From NCBI GenBank assembly GCA_020744425.1, contig JAGMUV010000026.1, forward strand, positions 744,001 through 808,000: a stretch of 64,000 nucleotides of DNA, written 5' to 3'. Numbering within the stretch: the stretch's first letter is position 1; each line of letters starts with the position of its first letter. Of the stretch, positions 52,237-61,400 are shown piece by piece. The DNA comes from Dactylonectria macrodidyma (taxonomy: Eukaryota > Ascomycota > Sordariomycetes > Hypocreales > Nectriaceae). Made by a program: the position numbers and the translations under genes. Under the pieces are notes generated by a model, which was given only the letters and a program-made list of their open reading frames with translations, ran no database searches and was not told the DNA's origin.

Positions 52237-53460
52237 ATGACGTCAAAAGACCAGAGAGTGATCTTGACTGGGAAGGAAAATTGGGATGCGTGGATTCAGT
52301 CCACATCAGCCAAGACTCCAAGGAAGATATGGTCCTACATGCATCCTGATCATCCTATTGGGGAACTCTTGCAAGAACCAAGAGAGCCTCAGTATAGCGA
52401 CTTTAACGCTACTGCCACAGACTATACCCAGCTATCACCGTCGCAGCAGCGAGCGTATGATGCTGTGTTTAGGCAATGGGAAGTCAGGAAACGGGACTTC
52501 GGAAAGCAGGAGACAGAGATTAATACGGTATACGATACCATCCTGGAGACAGTTTCGACTAAGTACAGGCAACCGCTCGACAGAAAAGACACACTCCGAG
52601 AGTGGATGCAGCTGCTCAAGAGCTCTGCTGCTCCATCAGAAGGCTTCATGATGGCTAAGGTGAAAGACGAATATATTGCTATGATGAAAGGCTTTAAGAA
52701 TCAGAAAGCCTTCCCACAATGGCTTGAGTCGTGGGAATCGATGATGATTAAGGCAAAGAAGTATCACCTAGCAGAGACTGAGACCGGTCAATGGCTTCGA
52801 GAGTTCGCTGACCTAATTGAACCAATCCATCAAAGCTATGCAACAGCTTTCACGGAGGGGGCCAAGATTCTAGATGCCGAAGCAGTTCTTCAGAGAAGAC
52901 GCCTCCAAGATGCGCTCGCCCACCAGACTGCCCAAGCAGAAGCGGCTGAGCAGCGACGACTCCACACAAGCAGTGGGAGTGAAACCTTAGAATCCGATTC
53001 CCAATCTAGACCAGGAGGTATTGACCTGATTGCATCGGGCGTACAGCGACCTGCTCCCAATGGCTCAAAGGTTTGGACACCTCAAGAGGTTGCCTCGACA
53101 ATGCGTGAATGGGCATCCCGCAAGAGGCCCACGAGTGGTAACACCGTGAGGGGCGGGGCGTTCCACACAGAGGGAGGCAACGAGGAGAGTGACCACAGTG
53201 AGGAGGCATCCACGCCAAAGGGTGGGAAGAGGACGAAGTCTGGCTCCGGAGGACGCTCTGGTAAGAGGCCAGCACTTACGTGCCCAGCCTGCGGTATGAG
53301 AGGGCATGACCTATCTGACTGCTGGTGTGTGTTCGAAGATAAGAGACCGGAGGGCATGCCTCGCAATAATCGTCGTATGCGAAGGGCTAAGAAGGCGCTG
53401 GAAGACGACCACGAGCTGCAGAGAAGGGTTGATGCTTTGCAAGAACAGAAAGGGAACTGA
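52237..53460 (+). CDS. gag: Copia Gag
   Basis: Open frame of 407 residues from an ATG at 52237. It begins with TSKDQRVILTGKENWDAW, the usual Copia gag N-terminal motif (L.G.NW..W), has a UBN2/gag-like helical middle (QWLESWESMMIKAKKYHLAE), and a CCHC zinc knuckle near residues 347-360 (CPACGMRGHDLSDC). It forms the virus-like particle that holds the RNA. It ends at a TGA at 53458, followed by CAA TTA; pol continues in the same frame. Confidence 0.9.
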   Translation: MTSKDQRVILTGKENWDAWIQSTSAKTPRKIWSYMHPDHPIGELLQEPREPQYSDFNATATDYTQLSPSQQRAYDAVFRQWEVRKRDFGKQETEINTVYDTILETVSTKYRQPLDRKDTLREWMQLLKSSAAPSEGFMMAKVKDEYIAMMKGFKNQKAFPQWLESWESMMIKAKKYHLAETETGQWLREFADLIEPIHQSYATAFTEGAKILDAEAVLQRRRLQDALAHQTAQAEAAEQRRLHTSSGSETLESDSQSRPGGIDLIASGVQRPAPNGSKVWTPQEVASTMREWASRKRPTSGNTVRGGAFHTEGGNEESDHSEEASTPKGGKRTKSGSGGRSGKRPALTCPACGMRGHDLSDCWCVFEDKRPEGMPRNNRRMRRAKKALEDDHELQRRVDALQEQKGN

Positions 53461-53466
53461 CAATTA
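53458..53466 (+). promoter_or_regulatory. Stop-codon readthrough context between gag and pol
   Basis: The gag stop and next two codons are TGA CAA TTA. This matches the stop-CAR-YYA context known to make stop codons leaky, first described for tobacco mosaic virus. Pol is in the same frame with no ATG near its start, so readthrough would make a Gag-Pol fusion. Confidence 0.7.
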
Positions 53467-56400
53467 CAGGAGAGAAAGGCCAGAGTGAAGATCATAGGAG
53501 CGGCGAACACAGCGCACCTACGATCAGCCTTTACCTCTGCAACTACTGTGTATCCGCTACGTTTATCAACAATCTTGGATTCTGGTACAACGTTGCATAT
53601 TTTTAACGATCTGACTAGGTTTAAGACCTTCCGTAAGGCAGCAGGCGGAGAGGCAGTTATTGCAGGAGCATCAGAAGTTCCAATCCTAGGTTTTGGAAGA
53701 GTTGACCTAGAGGTCACACTTCCAGAAGGGAAAGTTGGAATTTTGCGCCTACGGAACGCAACCTATTGTACCGATTTCAGCACGAACCTAGTATCCTTTC
53801 AATTGCTTCGAGAGAACGGAATCTTCTGGGACACCATCAATAACCTCCTAATCCGAAGGGACGGCTCAACCATATGCATCGTCCATCAGATGCATAATCA
53901 ATTTGTACTACAGTATCGAGAGATTTCGCGCGACGTTGAGGATGCTATCTTTAGCACGCAATACAGGCGAAGAACATCGCGAAATCTAAGAGCACCAGCA
54001 GTAGCGATTGGATCCCTATGGCATCTTCGAATGGGACATCCAAGTCCGTTAGTATTGCATCACTTAGGAAAGAATTCCCTAGGGATACGACTCCGTGGAC
54101 CAAAGACAACGCAGTGTCCAGGCTGCAGCCAAGGGAAGATACATCGGCAGATATCTCGACGGCCACCAGACCGAGAAAAAGACAAGCCATGTTACGAAAT
54201 TTGGATTGACTGGACCGACATCGATGAAGATGCGAAGGGCTTTATTCGAGCCATGTTTATCACAGACGCATGGTCTGGTATGGTCTTTCCGTATTATACC
54301 AAGACGTATGACAGACGAGAGAGCGGCAAGATAGTGAGACACTTCTATCACTGGATGAAGATCCACTATGGCTATCTGGTTAAAGTGGTTCGCTCAGACA
54401 ATGAGCTCTTCACTAAGAAGTTTAAATACTGGATGATGTGGAGAGGCATCATTGGGAAACCATCAGCGCCAAATACGCAAGCTCAGAACGGAGGAGCTGA
54501 GCGCTCAGGGGGTGCGGTAATTGAGAGGAGCCGAGTGATGAGAATCACAGCCAACATACCGCATGGTCTTTGGAGAGAAATAATCAGCGCAGCCGTGTAC
54601 CTGAAGAACAGAACACCGCGAGAGTCGAATGAGTGGAAGACCCCTTATGAGTTGTTCTACTCAAGACAGCCATACCTATCGCACTTGAAGGCATATGGCT
54701 GCAGGGCCTACGCCATGACTTCACGAGCGCAACTCAAACGAAAGAAGCTCCGCAAGCTTGACCCAAGAGCGCACATCGGCTATCTTGTTGGCTATGACTC
54801 GACAAACATCTTTCGTGTTTGGGTCCCGCACAAAGGAAAAGTCATATCAACTCGAGACGTTATCTTTGACGAAGACACATTCTTTGACGGCAAATGTACG
54901 GAAAAGGAACTCATTGATAGCGTTGATGACCTGGTCGAGAAGGTCGCTATTCCGCCAAGCCAGCTGAACAACCAAGCTGTACTTGAAGAAGACGAGCCAG
55001 TCTTTGAATCTAGCAACCATGAAGAAGACCAGGGTGACGACGGGGAAGAAATGGTTCCAGAAAATGATCCAGAAAATGATCCAGAAAATGATCCAGAAGA
55101 ATATCAGGACGGCCAAGCGGACAAAGAAGACTACGAACTAGCAAGAGCTTTGGAGGAAGCATTATGTACACCTCCACCAACTGAACCAGACCAAGAGCAA
55201 GATGCAGCGCTTTCAGTCTTCTTACCAGTCGCTGGAGCTGAGGGGGTGAGAGCAGATATTCCGCTAATTGCAGTCGTGGAAAGCTGCTTGGAAGACTTTG
55301 TCCCAGTTCCAATCGAGACAGCTTATCATGGGAGTTTCGTCGCTGGAATGAAGTTCAAGCCAGAGAAGATACATAAGCGAAACTTACCAGAGGAGCCGAA
55401 GACTCTCAGAGATCTCGACAGCCACCCGTTTAAAGAACAGTTCCGCAAAGCACAAGAAGAACATATGGCATCTCACCAACAGATGAAGTCGTTCGTGGAA
55501 GTGCCATGGCGTCAGGCAAAAGGACAACAGGTGCTAAGCTGTATGTGGGTATTTACCTACAAAACGGACAAGCATGGATACCTGGTTAAGTGCAAAGCCC
55601 GTCTTGTGGTCTGCGGCAATCAACAGGCTAAGGGAGACCTGCCGACTCGAGCGACAACGCTTGCAAGCATGTCTTTCAGGGCGCTTATGGCAATAGCGGC
55701 AGAATACGATCTGGAGCTCGTGCAGATGGATGCTGTAAATGCTTTCGTACACTGCGAGCTAGACGAGCTGGTATTCATGAGAATGCCACCGGGATTCCAA
55801 AAGTACGGCAGAGTTCTAAAGCTCCAGAAGGCGCTCTACGGACTACGGAGGTCTCCGTACTTATGGCAACAAGACCTGACACGAACCCTCCGAGACCTCG
55901 GCTTCAGGACTGTTCCCGACGAACCCTGTGTAATGCTTAAAGATGGAGTGATTGTCTTCTTCTTTGTTGACGATCTTATCTGGGCATACCAGAAGGAGAA
56001 GGCAGGCAGGGCAAAGAAGGCTATGGAAGGCCTACAGCAGACCTATAACATGACCGTGCTGGGAGAACCGAAGTGGTTTCTTGGAATTCACATCATACGA
56101 AACAGAGCTAAGCGATCTATCTGGCTGACTCAAGATGCATATATCGATAAGATTGCTCACCAGTATGATATCGATCTAGAGACCAAGGTTCCCAAGACTC
56201 CGATGACAGAGGAAGAGTTGTTACCAGCAACCTGCCAAGCCGACTGGCGTTCGATCGAGAAATATTTGAAGAAAGTCGGATCGATATTGTTCGCATCAAT
56301 CTCAACACGACCCGATGTTGCATTCGCAGCCGCAAGGCTAGCTAGGTTCAATCAGAATCCAGACCACACACACCACAAGGCCGCAGACCGAGTCTTGCAG

Positions 56401-57081
56401 TATTTGTATGGAACACGTTCACTAGGAATCAGGCTGGGAGGAACAAGATTCCTCAAGAGCTTCCTATGTGCAAGCGATGCTTCCTATGCAGACAATACAA
56501 TAGACAGGAAGAGCTCGCAAGGCTATGTGATGATGCTGTTTGGAGGACCAATTGCCTGGAAAGCAACAAAACAGTCTACGGTCACTACGTCAAGCACTGA
56601 AGCTGAATTGCTCGCTTTGTCTCAGACAGCTAAGGAAGCTATCTTCGCAAGCAGGATTCTTAAGGAGCTGGAAGTTCAGATTGACGGACCATTGCATATT
56701 GAATGCGATAATGCTCAGACAATCAGGCTCATGACTGAGGAATCAGCCAAGTTGACTACGAAGCTTCGGCATGTGGATATTCATCGACACTGGTTACGAC
56801 AAGAATACAGGGAGAAGAGAGTCGAGTTCGGCTGGGTCCCAACATCAAAGATGATTGCAGACGGGATGACAAAGGCCCTGCCCAAGCAACGGCATGCAAC
56901 GTTCATTAAGATGCTTCAAATGGAGGACATTTCACACCAGATTGCTCTGGAACAGCGAATGGAAGCTATGAAGGACCAGATTGCGAAAACACGCAGCCAG
57001 AAGGAAGGCAACAGCCCTGATAAGGAGGCAAGACTTGGATATCAAGGAGGGCAGAGACCCAAAAGACAACTTATAGGGTAG
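53461..57081 (+). CDS. pol: Copia Pol (protease, integrase, reverse transcriptase, RNase H)
   Basis: The frame is open from the codon after the gag stop to a TAG at 57079, about 1,200 residues, with no early ATG. Counting from 53485, the domains are: aspartic protease with LDSGTTLHIF (Asp near residue 32); integrase HHCC finger (HLRMGH...CPGCSQGKIH, about 180-220) and DDE core (WIDWTDID, VRSDNELF, QNGGAERSGG, about 240-345); reverse transcriptase with MDAVNAFVHCELDE (about 750) and active-site FFVDDLIW (about 828); RNase H with CASDASYADN and SSTEAELLALS (about 995-1040). An acidic ENDPENDPENDP repeat lies between integrase and RT. All catalytic residues are present and no frameshift was seen. 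Confidence 0.93.
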   Translation, partial: QLQERKARVKIIGAANTAHLRSAFTSATTVYPLRLSTILDSGTTLHIFNDLTRFKTFRKAAGGEAVIAGASEVPILGFGRVDLEVTLPEGKVGILRLRNATYCTDFSTNLVSFQLLRENGIFWDTINNLLIRRDGSTICIVHQMHNQFVLQYREISRDVEDAIFSTQYRRRTSRNLRAPAVAIGSLWHLRMGHPSPLVLHHLGKNSLGIRLRGPKTTQCPGCSQGKIHRQISRRPPDREKDKPCYEIWIDWTDIDEDAKGFIRAMFITDAWSGMVFPYYTKTYDRRESGKIVRHFYHWMKIHYGYLVKVVRSDNELFTKKFKYWMMWRGIIGKPSAPNTQAQNGGAERSGGAVIERSRVMRITANIPHGLWREIISAAVYLKNRTPRESNEWKTPYELFYSRQPYLSHLKAYGCRAYAMTSRAQLKRKKLRKLDPRAHIGYLVGYDSTNIFRVWVPHKGKVISTRDVIFDEDTFFDGKCTEKELIDSVDDLVEKVAIPPSQLNNQAVLEEDEPVFESSNHEEDQGDDGEEMVPENDPENDPENDPEEYQDGQADKEDYELARALEEALCTPPPTEPDQEQDAALSVFLPVAGAEGVRADIPLIAVVESCLEDFVPVPIETAYHGSFVAGMKFKPEKIHKRNLPEEPKTLRDLDSHPFKEQFRKAQEEHMASHQQMKSFVEVPWRQAKGQQVLSCMWVFTYKTDKHGYLVKCKARLVVCGNQQAKGDLPTRATTLASMSFRALMAIAAEYDLELVQMDAVNAFVHCELDELVFMRMPPGFQKYGRVLKLQKALYGLRRSPYLWQQDLTRTLRDLGFRTVPDEPCVMLKDGVIVFFFVDDLIWAYQKEKAGRAKKAMEGLQQTYNMTVLGEPKWFLGIHIIRNRAKRSIWLTQDAYIDKIAHQYDIDLETKVPKTPMTEEELLPATCQADWRSIEKYLKKVGSILFASISTRPDVAFAAARLARFNQNPDHTHHKAADRVLQYLYGTRSLGIRLGGTRFLKSFLCASDASYADNTIDRKSSQGYVMMLFGGPIAWKATKQSTVTTSSTEAELLALSQTAKEAIFASRILKELEVQIDGPLHIECDNAQTIRLMTEESAKLTTKLRHVDIHRHWLRQEYREKRVEFGWVPTSKMIADGMTKALPKQRHATFIKMLQMEDISHQIALEQRMEAMKDQIAKTRSQKEGNSPDKEARLGYQGGQRPKRQLIG

Positions 57082-57105
57082 CCAAGTCCTTGGAAATGGC
57101 CTCGG

Positions 57106-57116
57106 CTAAGGGGGTG
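57106..57116 (+). promoter_or_regulatory. Polypurine tract
   Basis: The purine-rich taagggggtg directly before the 3' LTR is the expected primer site for plus-strand DNA synthesis. Confidence 0.7.
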
Positions 57117-57290
57117 TGTCACGATGTGTATTTGGGTAGCAGGGCGTGTATATGGCGTGTGCCTGCTATAGCAATATCCTTCTAGCTATTTTAGCATAAA
57201 GGTTGTACAGGGACTCAGAGCGGGGACTTGACACAATCAAGAACATACACACACCCAATCAGGTGCCACACACGACAAAAGCTCGTGACA
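57117..57290 (+). repeat. Copia 3' LTR
   Basis: 174 bp, differing from the 5' LTR by one visible substitution. It is followed by the cactt duplication and then the outer part of the integrase-type transposon's right TIR. Confidence 0.95.
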
Positions 57291-57319
57291 CACTTTGCAT
57301 TACAGTCAACCGTAGTACC

Positions 57320-57750
57320 CAGCTGCTGCAGCAGCCAAATTTGGTGGGCCTGCAAAATTTTCCACGCTAGTGCTAACAGCCGCTAGTCAGGAAGAATTTT
57401 TACAGGAGAGAGTTGTGAATAATAGAAGCATGATAACCAACAACAGGAGACCGGTCCCCTACGGGGTCCGCCAATGCCTTTTCGGAACGAGTTGAGAGAC
57501 GAGTTGAGAGATTGAGAAGTAAGGCGCTTAAAGTAAGGCGCTTACAAGGGCTGGTGGCGTCAGTGTGTGACCAGTTTCTTTTTGCCTTTTGCGCGCACAG
57601 GCGCTGGCTTCCTACTCAGACCCCGCATTCGGCAGCATTGTAGTTTAACGCTGCTTCATGTCTTATACTTTACCTTCGGCATCTAATTTATTTATTCATA
57701 TTCAATCTGAATCTTCCCCAACTTCAAGAGATAGCATTGAATGATTCTCC
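57320..57750. other. Intergenic with short direct repeats
   Basis: The tandem gacgagttgaga(g) and aagtaaggcgctta units lie at about 57487-57545. No gene was identified. Confidence 0.4.
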
Positions 57751-57780
57751 ATGACTATTGATTACTCGAAACGGGATAAC

Positions 57781-58440
57781 ATGGACACGGATTCAGAACC
57801 AGAAATTTCGCTTCCGTCAGTCCCTACGCCCCAAGCCCCCGCTCAGCAGCCCCACAATCAGCTGCACCAGCTAAGCTACAGTAGCGGCCAGTTACAAACA
57901 GTACACACCAGGATCCATCCAAGCCGTCATCGCCCGATGCGATGTTGAGAAAATCAGATTCGCACCTTGGTCCGTGGCGATGATCCAGGTAGATCATCCC
58001 ATCTTCCCCAATTACATACCCCCCGTCCCAAGACTCATCGAGCCTCGATGATCGAGGTTCCGCTGGCCTTTCACCATGTCGGCACTCAGTCCGCAAACCG
58101 GGCCGACCTCGACAACCAAATGATCACGTATCTCAACATCGACCATGAATCCGAGTTTGCGCCCTCGGAGTGGCGTTCCTACATCGACACCGTGGTAATC
58201 GCGCAGAAAGACAAGAAGCCGTTACTACCCCAGCATCTTCAGGGCGTGCGGATATATTTGACTATATTCTGGACCTCTTTGGGGAAGGAGAGGGCGCGCC
58301 GACATCTTTATGTAATAGATAAGCGTTTGAAGAGTGGTGGAAGGACTATTGCGAAGAATAGAAGGAGATCCGGTCGGAGACTGGAGGCGAGAATGATGTG
58401 GATGATTGGCGAGCGGTGAGGTCGTCTAGCGCTGGTCTAC
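57781..58440 (+). pseudogene. Possible decayed gene of unknown function
   Basis: The plus strand shows a patchwork of coding-like stretches: an acidic start (MDTDSEPEISLPSVPTPQ), then IRFAPWSVAMIQVDHPIFPN near 57960, then in another frame MITYLNIDHESEFAPSEWRS with IDTVVIAQKDKKPLL to about 58245. The frames do not connect without shifts or introns. I do not recognise the family. It ends just before, and convergent with, the Helitron helicase gene, so it could be Helitron cargo or flanking DNA. Confidence 0.3.
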
Positions 58441-61400
58441 AGGAGGATTTGCCGACTTTCAAATAATCGTCTTGTTTCTGCTGCTAGGTCCGTCAACCTC
58501 TGCATAGCATCAATTATGCCTTGGTCTAGCTTATTCCCGATGAAATCCTGCGGCCGTACGGGACTAAGAAGCTTGATACCCTGTAGTGTTCTGCACCTAG
58601 ATAGTTGTACATAGAGGCTGGTAAAGTCACATTTTGAAGGCTGACCATGCGTCATACGGTTTCCTCGCAGCTCCAAGAGCACGTGCTCAAAAGTCTTGCC
58701 CTGGGATTTATAGTCAGTGAGGACAAAAGATGGGACAACTGGCAGCCCTCGCCGAGCGCATTTCCCGGATAGGAACTTGTAGTGTGAGTTGGCTGGATCT
58801 AGGGTATGCGTGATAGGCCGGATGAGCACGGTACCCGTTGGGAGGGCCGGGATTGCTAAATCCTTTGTTTCTTGCGACTCTAACAATATGCCCAGTGGCG
58901 GTCCAAAATGGATGGTAACGTCGTCCGCAAGATGGTAGCCTGGGGATTTCGGATCGGGAATGATGTCCGCAGCGGCAAACTCGGCCCCATTTACAACCTT
59001 TAAGCCGGTGTATGTATTTTTGTTGATAACTACAGGTATCCCCTGGGCGTAGAAGAAGACCCCAGGGATCTTGCAGTTGGAGTTGTCGCCTTGTTCGATG
59101 GTCTGGGCCACCTCCTGCTGGGATAAGGCCCGACTGCGCCAGGCGTGGGTTGAGACGAAGACCGAGATATGTCTGCTGTGAAAGCGGGCCCAGTCTACCA
59201 CGGCTTCCGTGTTGAGGCTCCATCGGTTACGGTTGAGCGGTGTTATGGCGCGCAAGCCATCTTTGAAGGTGATTTGGGAGCGGTCCACGAGCTTGGTGTT
59301 GAGTAGGTCAAGGTCCTCCATTGTCTGGGTTCCAGCGCGTATTCTGTCCAAAAGGGCGCCTAGTTGTGGATCGTCTCGGGCGCGGACTTGTTCCTCAAGG
59401 AGAATAACAGCCTTGAACAATAGCCACAGACTGTGGCCGCGGTGGTGAGAAATAGTTGCCTGTCCTAGGGAGGCCGTGTAAGCGAGATCCACCATTCGGT
59501 CCACCAGGAGGCTTGTTTCTAGCACGGGGGCAAACTGATAGAAATCCCCCATCAAGAGAACAACGGGAATACTGCCAAATGGCTTATCAGGGCAGTCGCG
59601 GAGGGCCTGAAGATGGCAGCTGGCATTGAACAGAGTGGCCCCGCCGAGCATGCTGACTTCGTCGATCACGAGGGCCAACTTCTGCTTCCACATCCATTTC
59701 TTCGCTTCCGAGAATGTTGGAGGCTGTTTTTTGTTGTAAGAACGGTGGGTGTCTAGTCCCAAGGCCGAGTGAAGTGTGGTGCCGCCGATCTGGGCGGCAG
59801 CACTGCCTGATGTACCGGTAATATGGAGGTGGTGTGGGTGACCTCTGGCAGTGAACACGTCCCGCAAGGCATCGACGATCCTCGACTTTCCAGTACCACC
59901 TGGACCTCCGACGTACTGAAGATGTTGACCGGCGGAGTCAGGGTTGGCAATATACTTGTCCAAGAAGCGGCACACGAGTTGTAGTGCCATGCTCTGCAGA
60001 TGGTTGAGCGAATAGCTGGAGGCGGCAAGAAGTCCTAGCTCTACGAATCCTCTAGTGGGACCCACCTCAACAAACATCCGAGGATTTTGTGTGACCGGGT
60101 ATTCACGTTGTCTCGGAATGGGAATTTCTATATCACACTGCCGAGCAAGCAGATCGTCGATGTCGGCGTCACCAATGGAGGTTGTACCACCTTGAAGGCC
60201 GCCCTCCATCTCATCGAGCATCCGGAGATGCAGCAAATCCTGGGCTTTTGCCGCAGCTTGAAGATCTTGTGCAGAAGGAATAGGACACTGGGATAATGGA
60301 CTATTCTGGTTATGGCGGATCTGCTGATAAAAACTGTCGTGACGTTGGATGAAAGGCCGATCCTCTTCGACAGGGTTCTCATAGCACAGATCCTGGATCA
60401 GGCTCTGCAAGACTGGAGAGTCTCTCGTTGCATCAGAGTCTCGCACGGCATTCCGAAGAGTGTGGAGGAGAGCTGTATAGGTTTGGTGATGCTCTGCCAT
60501 AGTTGGTTCTGCTGAGGTGGGCTCGTCGCTAAAATCGCCCTCATAGAGAGGAAAGTCCACATCCACTGTGTCGTCGCCTTCCGACCGGCTGGCCCAGAGC
60601 TTTGCGTCTTTACGAGCATCCTCGGCCGACTTTCTGAGGAGGGAGATGTTTGAGACATGGGACCGCAGGCGAGGACAGAGCCTAGCAGCACAGTTAAGCC
60701 ATATGCCTGTGATATCACCGTGCGTCTCGGAGAGGAAGTTTTCCCATGGTACAAACAAGGCCAGGTGGAGAACCGAGTTGCTGCACAGATTGTCAGAGAT
60801 GGCTCGGGGGTGAATGGGGCAGCAATGGGAGCGTACCGTTTGAAGTACACCGGGTGCTCGTCCATGTGGTCGTCGCTAATGGATCCCTGAAAGATCGGCA
60901 CCGCGTAGTCGGGGGGTTCGCGAAGCTTTTGGATCCATCCGTAGCACTCTGGAGGTCCCTCCAGAGCTAAGTGGGTTTCATCCTCATCTCGGCCGCGGCG
61001 ACGCTCCAGGGTAATCATAGACATATAGTCATAGAGGCACACGTCTCTCAGAACGGGGCCCCGGTAGGTGTAGGCATCCAGGTACAATAAAGTCCGGCCA
61101 CTTTCCCGAAATTGTACCGTCTCTGATGGCTCTTCGTCATCTGTTTGTGTGCTGGCCTGGCGACGGAGGTGTATCCAACGCCGAAAAATGGTCCAATAGA
61201 GTGCGGTCAAGTTTATGTAGGACCAGTGCGGCACGTTAGTAAAGTCCGTTTGATAGCCAAGCAAGAAGTAACAGACTTCCACGGCCGAAAGCTGTCTCTC
61301 GGAAAAGATTCGATTAGCGGCCCTCATCAAAAACTGACGGCTCTCGTTCACTACGGCCTGGCGCTGGGCATCCTGTTCGGCAAGATTCGGCCCCGAATAC

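Larger units (their letters stand above)
51903..57290 (+). mobile_element. Full-length Ty1/copia LTR retrotransposon
   Basis: It is 5,388 bp with two 174-bp LTRs (51903-52076 and 57117-57290), a 5-bp duplication cactt (51898-51902 and 57291-57295), a primer-binding site directly after LTR1, intact gag and pol, and a polypurine tract before LTR2. Domain order protease-integrase-RT-RNase H defines Copia. By eye the LTRs differ at one base (cgacaagagc versus cgacaaaagc), so the insertion is young. It lies in the right TIR of the integrase-type transposon and is therefore later than it. Confidence 0.95.
45897..57314 (+). mobile_element. Integrase-type DNA transposon with two accessory genes, carrying two later insertions
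   Basis: The termini are 38-bp inverted repeats with one mismatch: tacggttgactgtaacgc from 45897, and the complement ending acagtcaaccgta at 57314. They are flanked by the 5-bp duplication gtacc (45892-45896 and 57315-57319). A Copia element (51903-57290 plus its duplication) sits inside the right TIR, and an 893-bp element sits in the transposase gene. Without them the transposon would be about 5.12 kb. Genes: a DDE integrase-type transposase on plus, then two reverse accessory genes, convergent with the transposase. About 1.1 kb of non-coding DNA precedes the transposase. The integrase resembles eukaryotic IS3EU/Ginger-like families; I cannot name the superfamily with certainty. Confidence 0.85.

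Noticed and set aside
53485..53487. Independent start of pol at a GTG codon
   Set aside because: GTG is not a usual eukaryotic start, and the frame is continuous with gag through a leaky-type stop.
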